A stretch of 64,000 nt of DNA from Mycobacterium lehmannii (GTDB lineage: Bacteria; Actinomycetota; Actinomycetes; Mycobacteriales; Mycobacteriaceae), in assembly GCF_002245535.1 (NCBI RefSeq), contig NZ_NKCN01000003.1, positions 186,001 through 250,000 on the forward strand, given 5' to 3'. The notes under the pieces were generated by a model. That model was not told the DNA's origin. It saw nothing but the letters and a program-made list of their open reading frames with translations, and made no database searches. Both the position numbers and the translations under genes were made by a program. Positions 7,072 to 16,832 of this stretch are shown one piece after another. Each line of letters starts with the position of its first letter. The stretch's first letter is position 1.

Positions 7072-10000
7072 GTGACGATCAACGAGCAGCACAGGGTGTC
7101 TACCGACCGCACCGCAGGAGCCGCCCCCGCCGGTAATCAGGCCCTCGTCGATCGACTGAACTCCGGTGAGCCCTATGCCGTGGCCTTCGGCGGCCAGGGC
7201 GGCTCGTGGTTGGAGAACCTCGAGGAGCTGGTCAGCTCGGCCGGCATCGAGTCGGAGCTCAGCGAGATCGTCGGGGAGGCCGCGCTCCTCCTCGAGCCGG
7301 TGGCACGCGAACTGGTCGTGGTGCGCCCGATCGGCTTCGAGCCGCTGCAGTGGGTGCGTGCGCTCGCCGCCGACGAGCCCCTGCCCGCGACGAAACAACT
7401 CATCACCGCGGCCATCTCGGGACCTGGCATCCTGCTGGCGCAGATGGCCGCGATCCGCGCCGCCATCCGCCAGGGTCTCGACCTGTACGACGCGCCGCCG
7501 GTCGCGATGGCCGGGCACTCTCAGGGCGTCATCGCCTGCGAGTCGCTGCGGTCGCGAGGTGTTAAGGACGCCGAACTTCTGGCGCTGCTGCAGCTGATCG
7601 GCGCGGCCGGGTCGTTGGTGTCCCGCCGTCGCGGCATGGTCGGCCGCGGAGACAAGTCCCCGATGGTCTCGGTGACGAACGTCGATCCGGACCGCATCGC
7701 CGAACTGCTCGAGGAGTTCTCCTCCGACGTGCGCACCGTGCTGCCGCCGGTGCTCTCGATCCGCAACGGCAGGCGCTCAGTCGTCATCACCGGCACCCCC
7801 GAGCAGCTGGGCCGCTTCGAGCTGTACTGCTCCAAGATCACCGAGAAGGAAGAGGCCGAGCGCAAGAACAAGATCCGCGGCGGCGCGATCTTCAGCCCGG
7901 TCTTCCACGGCGTGCAGGTCGAGGTCGGATTCCACACGCCGCGGCTGGCCGACGGCGTCGAGGTGGTCGAGCGCTGGGCTGCCAAGTGCGGCATCGACCC
8001 CGACCTCGCCCACGAGATGACCGAAGCGATCTTCGTGCGCCCGATCGACTGGGTGGCCGAGGTGGAGCGGCTGCACGAGGCCGGCGCGAAGTGGATCGTC
8101 GACCTGGGGCCAAGTGACACCGTGACCCGGCTGACCGCCCCGATCATCCGCGGGCTGGGCGTGGGCATCGTGCCCGCCGCCACCCGGGTCGGGCAGCGCA
8201 ACCTGTTCACGGTCGGGGCCGAACCCGATGTGCCGCCTGCGTGGTCGAGCTACGCGCCCGCCACCGTGCAGTTGCCAGACGGTTCGGTGAAGCTCTCGAC
8301 GAAGTTCACCCGGCTGACCGGGCGTTCTCCGATCCTGCTCGCGGGTATGACCCCGACGACCGTCGACGCCAAGATCGTCGCGGCCGCCGCAAACGCGGGT
8401 CACTGGGCCGAGCTCGCCGGCGGCGGTCAGGTAACCGAGGAGATCTTCTCCGACCGCATCGCCGAGCTGACCACCCTGCTCGAGCCGGGCCGCGCGGTGC
8501 AGTTCAACTCGTTGTTCCTCGACCCCTACCTGTGGAAGTTGCAGTTGGGCGGCAAGCGCCTGGTGCAGCGGGCCCGTCAGTCGGGAGCGCCGATCGACGG
8601 CGTCGTCGTGTCGGCCGGCATCCCCGAACTCGAGGAGGCCGTCGAGCTGATCGACGAGCTCAACACCGTCGGCATCAGCCATGTCGTGTTCAAGCCGGGC
8701 ACCGTCGACCAGATCAAGTCCGTGATCAAGATCGCCGCCGAGGTGCCGAACAAGGACGTCATCGTCCACATCGAGGGCGGCCGCGCCGGCGGGCACCACT
8801 CCTGGGAGGACCTCGACGACCTCCTGCTGAGCACCTACGGCGAACTGCGCAAGCTGCCGAACATCACAGTGTGCGTCGGCGGCGGCATCGGCACCCCCGA
8901 GCGCGCGGCGCAGTACCTGTCCGGGCGTTGGGTCAGCGAGTACGGCTTCCCCGCGATGCCGGTCGACGGGATCCTGGTCGGCACCGCGGCGATGGCGACA
9001 CTGGAGGCGACCACCTCCCCGGCCGTCAAGCAGATGCTGGTCGAGACCACCGGAACCGACCACTGGATCAGCGCCGGAAAAGCAACGGGCGGCATGGCTT
9101 CCAGCCGCAGCCAACTCGGAGCCGACATCCACGAGATCGACAACGCCGCATCGCGTTGCGGTCGGCTGCTCGACGAGGTCGCCGGCGACGCCGAGGCCGT
9201 GGCCGCGCGCCGCGACGAGATCATCACCGCGATGGCCGCCACCTGCAAGCCGTACTACGGCGACATCGGCGAGATGACCTACCTGCAGTGGCTGCAGCGC
9301 TATGTCGAGTTGGCCATCGGCGACGGTGACAGCACCGCCGACACCAAGCTGCCCAACAGCGAGTGGCTGGCCGACACCTGGCGTGACCGGTTCGCCGACA
9401 TGCTGCACCGTGCAGAAGCCCGTCTGCACCCGCAGGATTCGGGTCCGATCCCGACGCTGTTCGGTGACGCCGCGCTGCTGGACGATCCGGACCGCGCCAT
9501 CGCCACGCTGGTGTCGCGCTATCCCGAGGCCGAGACGCTGCGGCTGCATCCGGCCGACGTGCCGTGGTTCGTCACGCTGTGCAAGACGCCGGGCAAGCCC
9601 GTCAACTTCGTGCCGGTGATCGACAAGGACGTGCGGCGGTGGTGGCGCAGCGATTCACTGTGGCAGGCCCACGACGCTCGCTACAGCGCCGACCAGGTGT
9701 GCATCATCCCCGGCACCCAGGCGGTGGCGGGTATCACCCGTGTCGACGAGCCGGTCGGTGAACTGCTGGACCGCTTCGAACAAGCCGCGATCGACGAGGC
9801 GCTGGCCGTCGACGGTGACCCCGTGCCGGTGGTGTCGCGCCGGCAGGCGCGCGCCGACGTCACCGGTCCGCTCGCGGTGGTGCTCGACTCGCCCGACGTG
9901 CTGTGGGCGGGTCGGGTCGCGATCAACCCGGTGCACCGGATCGGCGCTCCCGGCGAGTGGCAAGCCAACGAGAATCGCAACGCGACACATCCGTCGACCG

Positions 10001-13000
10001 GTGCCCGCCTCGAGCTCAGCGGCGACCGTGTGACCCTGAGCGTACCGCTGTCCGACATCTGGATCGACATCCCGTTCACCCTGCCGTCGTGCACCGTCAA
10101 CGGTGGCATGCCCGTCGTCACGGTCGAAGATGCCTCGGCCGCAATGCGTTCCGTGCTCGCCATCGCGGCGGGCGTGGACGGACCCGACGCGATGCCGCCG
10201 GTACAGGACAACACCGCGACGGTGACCGCCGATTGGGACCCGGAGCGGGTCGCCGACCACACCGGTGTTACCGCGACGTTCGGCGCCCCGCTCGCACCCG
10301 GCCTGACGCTGGTGCCCGATGCGCTCGTCGGACACTGCTGGCCCGCGGTGTTCTCGGCGATCGGCGCCGCCGTCACCGACGACGGCTTCCCCGTCGTCGA
10401 AGGCCTGCTGAGCCTGGTGCACCTCGACCACGCCGCGCACCTGCTGACGCAGATGCCCAAGACGCGTGCCGAATTGACCGTCACCGCAACGGCTTCCGAG
10501 GCGACCGACACCGAGTACGGCCGGGTCGTGCCCGTGTCGGTGCAGATTCGCGACGCCGACGGCACGCTGCTGGCCAAGCTCGAGGAGCGCTTCGCGATCC
10601 GCGGCCGCACCGGCGCCGCCGAACTGGCCGATCCGCCGCGTGCGGGCGGCGCTGTCACCGACAACGCCACCGACACCGAGCGTCGCCGCCGTCGCGACGT
10701 CACCGTCACCGCACCCACCGACATGAGCGCGTTCGCCGTCGTGTCGGGAGATCACAACCCGATTCACACCGACCGCGCCGCGGCCCTGCTCGCGGGTTTG
10801 AAATCGCCTATCGTGCACGGTATGTGGCTCTCGGCCGCCGCACAGCACGTGGTGGCCGCGACCGACGGCAGGGCCGCCCCGCCGGCCCGGGTGGTCGGCT
10901 GGACGTCCCGGTTCCTGGGCATGGTGCTGCCGGGCGACGACATCGACTTTCGCGTCGACCGCGTCGGAATCGACCGCGGTGCAGAGATTCTCGAGGTGAG
11001 CGCCAAGGTCGGCGGTGAACTCGTGATGTCGGCGACGGCGCAGTTGGCCGCGCCGAAGACCGTGTATGCGTTCCCCGGGCAGGGGATTCAGCACAAGGGC
11101 ATGGGCATGGAGGTGCGGGCGCGGTCGAAGGCCGCCCGCAAGGTGTGGGACACCGCCGACAAGTTCACCCGCGAGACGTTGGGCTTCTCGGTGCTGCACG
11201 TGGTGCGGGACAACCCGACCAGCCTGATCGCCAGCGGTGTGCACTACCACCATCCCGACGGCGTGCTGTTCCTGACGCAGTTCACCCAGGTCGCGATGGC
11301 CACGGTGGCCGCGGCCCAGGTCGCCGAGATGCGTGAGCAGGGCGCGTTCGTCGAGGGTGCGATCGCCTGCGGTCACTCCGTCGGCGAGTACACCGCACTC
11401 GCCTGCGTCAGCGGTGTCTACGAACTCGAGGCGCTGCTGGAGGTGGTGTTCCACCGCGGCAGCAAGATGCACGACATCGTGCCGCGCGATCACCTCGGCC
11501 GGTCGAACTACCGGCTGGCCGCGATCCGCCCGTCCCAAATCGACCTGGACGACGCCGACGTCAAGGAGTTTGTCGCCGACGTCTCGCGCAGCACCGGTGA
11601 ATTTCTTGAGATCGTGAACTTCAACCTGCGTGGTTCGCAGTACGCGATCGCCGGCACGGTGCGCGGCTTGGAGGCGCTGGAGGAGGAGGTCGAGCGGCGC
11701 CGCGAGATCAGCGGCGGCAAGCGGTCGTTCATTCTGGTGCCCGGTATCGACGTGCCGTTCCACTCCTCGGTGCTGCGGGTCGGCGTGGCCGACTTCCGCC
11801 GCTCCCTGGAGCGGGTGATGCCGCGCGATCAGGATCCGGATCTCATTGTCGGCAAGTACATCCCGAACCTGGTGCCGCGGCCGTTCACGCTGGATCGCGA
11901 CTTCATCGAGGAGATCCGGGATCTGGTGCCTGCCGAGCCGCTCGATGAGATCCTCGCCGACTACGACACCTGGCGTAACGAGAAGCCGCGCGAGCTATGC
12001 CGCAAGATCGTCATCGAGTTGCTGGCGTGGCAGTTCGCCAGCCCGGTGCGGTGGATCGAGACGCAGGACCTGTTGTTCATCGAGGAAGCCGCGGGCGGTC
12101 TGGGGATCGAGCGCTTTGTCGAGATCGGTGTGAAGTCCGCGCCGACGGTCGCCGGTCTGGCCGCCAACACGCTCAAGCTTCCCGAGTATTCGCACAGCAC
12201 AACCGAAGTGCTGAACTCCGAGCGCGATGCCGCGGTGCTGTTCGCCACCGACACCGACCCCGAGCCCGAACTCGAGGACACACCGGCCCCAACTCCCGCG
12301 GCCGAAGCCGCCGCGCCCGTCGAGATGGCCGCACCGGCCGCCCCCGCACCGGCAGCGCCCGCCGGCGGACCCCGCCCGGACGACCTGACGTTCGACGCCG
12401 CCGATGCCACCATGGCGCTGATCGCGCTGTCGGCCAAGATGCGCATCGACCAGATCGAGCCGCTGGACTCCATCGAGTCGATCACCGACGGTGCGTCGTC
12501 GCGTCGTAACCAGCTGTTGGTCGACCTCGGCTCCGAGCTCAACCTCGGCGCCATCGACGGGGCGGGCGAAGCCGACCTGGCCGCGTTGAAGGGGCAGGTC
12601 ACCAAGTTGGCCAGGACTTACAAGCCGTTCGGGCCCGTGCTGTCCGACGCGGTCAACGACCAGCTACGCACGGTCTTCGGGCCGTCCGGTAAGCGTCCGG
12701 CCTACATCGGCGAGCGGGTCACCAAGACCTGGGAGCTGGGCCCGGGCTGGATCAAGCACGTCACCGTCGAGGTGGCGCTGGGAACCCGCGAGGGGACCAG
12801 CGTGCGCGGCGGCGAGTTGGGTGGTCTGCACGAGGGCGCGCTGGCCGACGCCGCGACCGTGGACAAGGTGATCGACAGCGCGGTCGCCTCGGTAGCGGCT
12901 CGCCGCGGTGTGGCCGTGTCTCTGCCGTCGGCCGCGGGAAGCAGTGGGGGCGTGGTGGATTCCGCCGCGCTGACCGAGTTCGCCGAACGGGTCACCGGCC

Positions 13001-16000
13001 GCGACGGCGTGCTCGCCTCGGCGGCGCGGATGATTTTGGGTCAGCTCGGCCTGGACACCCCGGTCCCGGTGCCGGAGGCCACCGACGCCGAGCTCATCGA
13101 TCTGGTCACCGCCGAACTGGGTTCGGACTGGCCGCGTCTGGTGGCGCCGGTGTTCGACGGCCGCAAGGCGGTGCTCTTCGACGACCGCTGGGCCAGCGCC
13201 CGCGAGGACCTGGCTCGCCTGTGGTTGTACGACGAGGACGAGATCGACAGGGACTGGCAGCGACTCTCGGAACGCTTCGAGGGCGCAGGCCACGTGGTCG
13301 GAACACAGGCCACCTGGTGGCAGGGCAAGGCGCTGGCGGCGGGTCGCAACATCCACGCCTCGCTGTACGGTCGCGCTGCCGCGGGTGCCGAGAATCCGGG
13401 CACCGGCCGCTACCACCACGAGGTCGCCGTCGTCACCGGCGCGTCCAAGGGCTCGATCGCGGCGTCGGTGGTCGCGCAGTTGCTCGACGGCGGTGCCACC
13501 GTCATCGCGACGACGTCCAAGCTCGACGACGACCGGCTGGCGTTCTATCGGACGCTCTACCGCGACCACGCCCGCTGGAATGCGAAGCTGTGGGTGGTGC
13601 CCGCCAACATGGCGTCCTACACCGACATCGACGCGCTGGTTCAGTGGGTCGGCACCGAGCAGACCGAAAGCCTTGGGCCGCAGTCGATCCACATCAAGGA
13701 CGCCCAGACCCCGACGTTGCTGTTTCCGTTCGCCGCTCCACGGGTGGCGGGCGACCTGTCCGATGCCGGGTCGCGCGCCGAGATGGAGATGAAGGTGCTG
13801 TTGTGGGCGGTGCAGCGGCTGATCGCCGGCCTGTCCCACATCGGCGCCGAGCGCGATATCGCCGCACGCCTGCACGTCGTGCTGCCCGGTTCGCCGAACC
13901 GCGGCATGTTCGGCGGTGACGGCGCCTACGGCGAGGCGAAGTCCTCGCTCGACGCTCTGGTCTCGCGGTGGAAGGCCGAATCGTCGTGGGCGCAGCGGGT
14001 TTCGCTTGCGCATGCGCTGATCGGCTGGACCAAGGGCACGGGTCTGATGGGCCACAACGACGCGATCGTCGGTGCGGTCGAAGAGGCCGGAGTGCGCACG
14101 TTCACCACCGACGAGATGGCGGACATGCTGCTCGGGCTGTGCGACATCGAGGCCAAGGTCGCCGCGGCGCGTGAGCCGCTACAGGCCGACTTCACCGGCG
14201 GGCTGGCCGATGTGGACATCGACATGGCCGAGCTGGCCGCCAAGGCCCGCGAAGAGATGGTGTCCGAAAGCCTCACCGAGGACACCGATCCCGAGGGCAC
14301 CGTGCGCGCCCTGCCGTCGCCGCCACGCGGTTTCAAGTCCGCCCCGGCGCCCGAGTGGGCCGACCTCGACATCGATCCCGCCGACATGGTGGTGATCGTC
14401 GGCGGCGCCGAACTCGGGCCGTACGGCTCCTCGCGAACCCGTTTCGAGATGGAGGTCGAGAACGAGTTATCGGCCGCCGGCGTTCTCGAGCTGGCGTGGA
14501 CGACCGGGCTGGTCAAGTGGGAGGACGATCCCACGCCGGGCTGGTACGACACCGAAACCGGTGACCTGGTCGACGAGGGCGAGCTGGTGGAGCGCTACCA
14601 CGACGCCGTGGTCGAGCGGGTCGGCATCCGCGAGTGGGTCGACGACGGAGCGATCGACCCGGATCACTCCTCACCGCTTCTGGTTTCGGTCTTCCTCGAC
14701 AAGGACTTCACGTTCGTCGTGTCGTCGGAGTCCGAAGCCCGCGGATTCCTGAGGTTTGATCCGGAGCACACCGTGATCGCCCCTGTGCCCGACAGCGGCG
14801 ACTGGCAGGTGACCCGTAAGGCCGGCACCGAGGTTCGGGTTCCGCGGAAGGTCAAGCTGTCCCGCACGGTGGGCGCGCAGATTCCGACCGGATTCGACCC
14901 GATGGTCTACGGCGTCAGCCAGGAGATGATGAACTCCATTGACCGGCTGGCGATCTGGAACCTCGTCACCACTGTCGACGCGTTCCTGTCGGCTGGCTTC
15001 AGCCCGAGCGAGCTGATGCGCTGGGTGCATCCGAGCCTGGTGGCCAGCACTCAGGGCACCGGCATGGGCGGCATGACGTCGATGCAGACCATGTATCACG
15101 GCAACCTGCTGGGCCGGAACAAGCCGAATGACATCCTGCAGGAGGTGCTACCCAACGTCGTCGCCGGACACGTCGTCCAAAGCTACATCGGCAGTTACGG
15201 GGCGATGATCCATCCGGTGGGGGCGTGTGCGACAGCGGCCATCTCCGTCGAGGAGGGCGTCGACAAGATCAAACTGGGCAAGGCCGAGTTCGTGGTCGCG
15301 GGCGGGTACGACGATACGACTCTCGAGGCGGTCATCGGCTTCGGCGACATGGCCGCCACCGCGGACACCGAGATGATGCGCGCCAGGGGCATCAGCGACT
15401 CGAAGTTCTCCCGCGCCAACGACCGTCGTCGGCTGGGGTTCGTCGAGGGGCAGGGCGGCGGGACCATCCTGCTGGCGCGCGGTGACCTCGCGCTCAAGAT
15501 GGGGCTGCCCGTGCTCGCGGTGGTGGGCTACGTGTCGTCCTTCGGCGACGGTGTGCACACCTCGATCCCGGCGCCCGGCCTCGGTGCGTTGGCCGCCGGC
15601 CGCGGCGGTCGCAAGTCGCAGCTGGCGAACTCGCTGGCCGAGCTCGGCGTCGGACCCGACGACATCGCGGTGGTGTCCAAGCACGACACGTCGACGTTGG
15701 CCAACGATCCCAACGAGACCGAGCTGCACGAGCGGCTCGCCGACGCGCTGGGCCGCTCCGACGGCGCACCGCTGTTCGTGGTGTCGCAGAAGAGCCTGAC
15801 CGGTCACTCGAAGGGCGGCGCCGCAGCGTTCCAGATGATGGGGCTGTGCCAGATCCTGCGCGACGGCGTCATCCCGCCCAACCGCAGCCTGGACTGTGTC
15901 GACGACGAGCTCGCCGGCTCCGCGCACATGGTGTGGCTGCGGGAGACCCTGCACTTCGGCGGCTCGTTCCCGCTGAAGGCGGGGCTGATCACCAGCCTGG

Positions 16001-16293
16001 GCTTCGGCCACGTGTCCGGTCTGATCGCGCTGGTGCATCCGCAGGCGTTCCTGGCCGCGCTGACCCCCGAGCAGCGCGCGGACTACAAGCAGCGTGCGGA
16101 TGCCCGGGTGCTGGCAGGCCAGCACCGGCTGGCATCGGCGATCGCCGGCGGCAAGTCGCTGTACGAGAAGCCGGCCGACCGCCGGTTCGGCCACGACGCC
16201 CCCGAGAAGCGGCAGGAAGCCGACATGCTTCTCGATCCGGCATCGCGGCTCGGCGACGACGACGTGTATGTCCCCGGCGGAAGCGGGCGATGA
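7072..16293 (+). CDS. fas: Type I fatty acid synthase
   Basis: This 3,073-residue multifunctional enzyme makes C16-C26 fatty acids de novo from acetyl- and malonyl-CoA, supplying membrane lipids and primers for mycolic acid synthesis. Domains run in the mycobacterial order. The acetyltransferase has GHSQGV with nucleophile Ser150. Enoyl reductase follows (VEGGRAGGHHSWED near 560-580). The dehydratase hot-dog region has SGDHNPIHTD. The malonyl/palmitoyl transferase has GHSVGEYTA with Ser1436. An Ala/Pro linker leads to the acyl carrier domain with predicted phosphopantetheine Ser1809 in TDGASSRRN. The ketoreductase has VVTGASKGS near 2120. The ketosynthase has active Cys2719 (GACATAA) and the histidine motifs KHDTST and TGHSKGG. 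Length matches the M. tuberculosis enzyme (about 3,070). The GTG start is preceded by AGAGGAGAG. acpS follows, which is functionally apt. Confidence 0.97.
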   Translation: MTINEQHRVSTDRTAGAAPAGNQALVDRLNSGEPYAVAFGGQGGSWLENLEELVSSAGIESELSEIVGEAALLLEPVARELVVVRPIGFEPLQWVRALAADEPLPATKQLITAAISGPGILLAQMAAIRAAIRQGLDLYDAPPVAMAGHSQGVIACESLRSRGVKDAELLALLQLIGAAGSLVSRRRGMVGRGDKSPMVSVTNVDPDRIAELLEEFSSDVRTVLPPVLSIRNGRRSVVITGTPEQLGRFELYCSKITEKEEAERKNKIRGGAIFSPVFHGVQVEVGFHTPRLADGVEVVERWAAKCGIDPDLAHEMTEAIFVRPIDWVAEVERLHEAGAKWIVDLGPSDTVTRLTAPIIRGLGVGIVPAATRVGQRNLFTVGAEPDVPPAWSSYAPATVQLPDGSVKLSTKFTRLTGRSPILLAGMTPTTVDAKIVAAAANAGHWAELAGGGQVTEEIFSDRIAELTTLLEPGRAVQFNSLFLDPYLWKLQLGGKRLVQRARQSGAPIDGVVVSAGIPELEEAVELIDELNTVGISHVVFKPGTVDQIKSVIKIAAEVPNKDVIVHIEGGRAGGHHSWEDLDDLLLSTYGELRKLPNITVCVGGGIGTPERAAQYLSGRWVSEYGFPAMPVDGILVGTAAMATLEATTSPAVKQMLVETTGTDHWISAGKATGGMASSRSQLGADIHEIDNAASRCGRLLDEVAGDAEAVAARRDEIITAMAATCKPYYGDIGEMTYLQWLQRYVELAIGDGDSTADTKLPNSEWLADTWRDRFADMLHRAEARLHPQDSGPIPTLFGDAALLDDPDRAIATLVSRYPEAETLRLHPADVPWFVTLCKTPGKPVNFVPVIDKDVRRWWRSDSLWQAHDARYSADQVCIIPGTQAVAGITRVDEPVGELLDRFEQAAIDEALAVDGDPVPVVSRRQARADVTGPLAVVLDSPDVLWAGRVAINPVHRIGAPGEWQANENRNATHPSTGARLELSGDRVTLSVPLSDIWIDIPFTLPSCTVNGGMPVVTVEDASAAMRSVLAIAAGVDGPDAMPPVQDNTATVTADWDPERVADHTGVTATFGAPLAPGLTLVPDALVGHCWPAVFSAIGAAVTDDGFPVVEGLLSLVHLDHAAHLLTQMPKTRAELTVTATASEATDTEYGRVVPVSVQIRDADGTLLAKLEERFAIRGRTGAAELADPPRAGGAVTDNATDTERRRRRDVTVTAPTDMSAFAVVSGDHNPIHTDRAAALLAGLKSPIVHGMWLSAAAQHVVAATDGRAAPPARVVGWTSRFLGMVLPGDDIDFRVDRVGIDRGAEILEVSAKVGGELVMSATAQLAAPKTVYAFPGQGIQHKGMGMEVRARSKAARKVWDTADKFTRETLGFSVLHVVRDNPTSLIASGVHYHHPDGVLFLTQFTQVAMATVAAAQVAEMREQGAFVEGAIACGHSVGEYTALACVSGVYELEALLEVVFHRGSKMHDIVPRDHLGRSNYRLAAIRPSQIDLDDADVKEFVADVSRSTGEFLEIVNFNLRGSQYAIAGTVRGLEALEEEVERRREISGGKRSFILVPGIDVPFHSSVLRVGVADFRRSLERVMPRDQDPDLIVGKYIPNLVPRPFTLDRDFIEEIRDLVPAEPLDEILADYDTWRNEKPRELCRKIVIELLAWQFASPVRWIETQDLLFIEEAAGGLGIERFVEIGVKSAPTVAGLAANTLKLPEYSHSTTEVLNSERDAAVLFATDTDPEPELEDTPAPTPAAEAAAPVEMAAPAAPAPAAPAGGPRPDDLTFDAADATMALIALSAKMRIDQIEPLDSIESITDGASSRRNQLLVDLGSELNLGAIDGAGEADLAALKGQVTKLARTYKPFGPVLSDAVNDQLRTVFGPSGKRPAYIGERVTKTWELGPGWIKHVTVEVALGTREGTSVRGGELGGLHEGALADAATVDKVIDSAVASVAARRGVAVSLPSAAGSSGGVVDSAALTEFAERVTGRDGVLASAARMILGQLGLDTPVPVPEATDAELIDLVTAELGSDWPRLVAPVFDGRKAVLFDDRWASAREDLARLWLYDEDEIDRDWQRLSERFEGAGHVVGTQATWWQGKALAAGRNIHASLYGRAAAGAENPGTGRYHHEVAVVTGASKGSIAASVVAQLLDGGATVIATTSKLDDDRLAFYRTLYRDHARWNAKLWVVPANMASYTDIDALVQWVGTEQTESLGPQSIHIKDAQTPTLLFPFAAPRVAGDLSDAGSRAEMEMKVLLWAVQRLIAGLSHIGAERDIAARLHVVLPGSPNRGMFGGDGAYGEAKSSLDALVSRWKAESSWAQRVSLAHALIGWTKGTGLMGHNDAIVGAVEEAGVRTFTTDEMADMLLGLCDIEAKVAAAREPLQADFTGGLADVDIDMAELAAKAREEMVSESLTEDTDPEGTVRALPSPPRGFKSAPAPEWADLDIDPADMVVIVGGAELGPYGSSRTRFEMEVENELSAAGVLELAWTTGLVKWEDDPTPGWYDTETGDLVDEGELVERYHDAVVERVGIREWVDDGAIDPDHSSPLLVSVFLDKDFTFVVSSESEARGFLRFDPEHTVIAPVPDSGDWQVTRKAGTEVRVPRKVKLSRTVGAQIPTGFDPMVYGVSQEMMNSIDRLAIWNLVTTVDAFLSAGFSPSELMRWVHPSLVASTQGTGMGGMTSMQTMYHGNLLGRNKPNDILQEVLPNVVAGHVVQSYIGSYGAMIHPVGACATAAISVEEGVDKIKLGKAEFVVAGGYDDTTLEAVIGFGDMAATADTEMMRARGISDSKFSRANDRRRLGFVEGQGGGTILLARGDLALKMGLPVLAVVGYVSSFGDGVHTSIPAPGLGALAAGRGGRKSQLANSLAELGVGPDDIAVVSKHDTSTLANDPNETELHERLADALGRSDGAPLFVVSQKSLTGHSKGGAAAFQMMGLCQILRDGVIPPNRSLDCVDDELAGSAHMVWLRETLHFGGSFPLKAGLITSLGFGHVSGLIALVHPQAFLAALTPEQRADYKQRADARVLAGQHRLASAIAGGKSLYEKPADRRFGHDAPEKRQEADMLLDPASRLGDDDVYVPGGSGR

Positions 16294-16323
16294 GCGCTTG
16301 CGCGACGAGCGAAGGGTATGAGA

Positions 16324-16329
16324 TAACGT
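16324..16329 (+). promoter_or_regulatory. -10-like box directly before acpS
   Basis: TAACGT fits TANNNT and ends 7 nt before the acpS ATG, so acpS could also be made as a leaderless transcript in addition to fas readthrough. Confidence 0.35.
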
Positions 16330-16336
16330 TCGGCCC

Positions 16337-16729
16337 ATGGCGATAGTCGGGGTGGGGATCGACCTGGTCTCCATTCCCGAGTTCGCCGAACAGGTCGACC
16401 AGCCAGGGACGGTGTTCGCCGAGACGTTCACCCCCGGTGAGCGGCGCGACGCCGCCGACAAGAGTTCGTCGGCGGCCCGCCATCTGGCAGCGCGCTGGGC
16501 GGCCAAGGAGGCCGTCATCAAGGCGTGGTCGGGGTCGCGGTTCTCCAAGCGGCCGGTGCTGCCCGAAGGCATCCACCGCGACATCGAGGTCATCACCGAC
16601 ATGTGGGGCAGGCCGAAGGTTCGGCTGTCCGGCGCGATCGCTGAGCACCTGAAGGACGTGACGATTCACCTGTCGTTGACCCACGAGGCGGGTACCGCCG
16701 CCGCGGTCGCCATCCTCGAAGAGCGCTAG
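16337..16729 (+). CDS. acpS: Holo-acyl-carrier-protein synthase (4'-phosphopantetheinyl transferase)
   Basis: The 130-residue enzyme transfers 4'-phosphopantetheine from CoA to the serine of acyl carrier domains, including that of the FAS encoded just upstream. The AcpS signatures are present: VGIDLVSIPEF with metal-binding Asp9, RWAAKEAVIKAW with Glu58, and the C-terminal LSLTHEAGTAAAVAI. Length is usual for the family. It lies 43 bp after fas in the same orientation, the arrangement conserved in mycobacteria, which suggests co-expression. Confidence 0.95.
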   Translation: MAIVGVGIDLVSIPEFAEQVDQPGTVFAETFTPGERRDAADKSSSAARHLAARWAAKEAVIKAWSGSRFSKRPVLPEGIHRDIEVITDMWGRPKVRLSGAIAEHLKDVTIHLSLTHEAGTAAAVAILEER

Positions 16730-16739
16730 CGTCGAACTT

Positions 16740-16803
16740 CCGCGAGCGACCGTGTCGGCACGCGACACGCCGCGGAATTGCGGCACTTCGCGGTCGCTCG
16801 CGG
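16740..16803. repeat. Intergenic hairpin repeat, copy 1
   Basis: Perfect 13-bp arms (CCGCGAGCGACCG and CGGTCGCTCGCGG) enclose a 38-nt centre between acpS and the M20 peptidase gene. The element shares GACCGTGT..GCAC, CGACACGCCGC and CGGTCGCTCGCG, in the same order and spacing, with the element at 62507-62562. It is therefore one member of a dispersed family and not only a local terminator. Confidence 0.75.
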
Positions 16804-16832
16804 TGAATGACTGACCCGCTAGTGTCGTCGCC

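Noticed and set aside
9655..11763. A 702-codon minus-strand open frame inside fas
   Set aside because: It is antisense to strongly recognised FAS domains; its translation is His/Arg/Gly-rich with no domain, as expected from a high-GC shadow frame.
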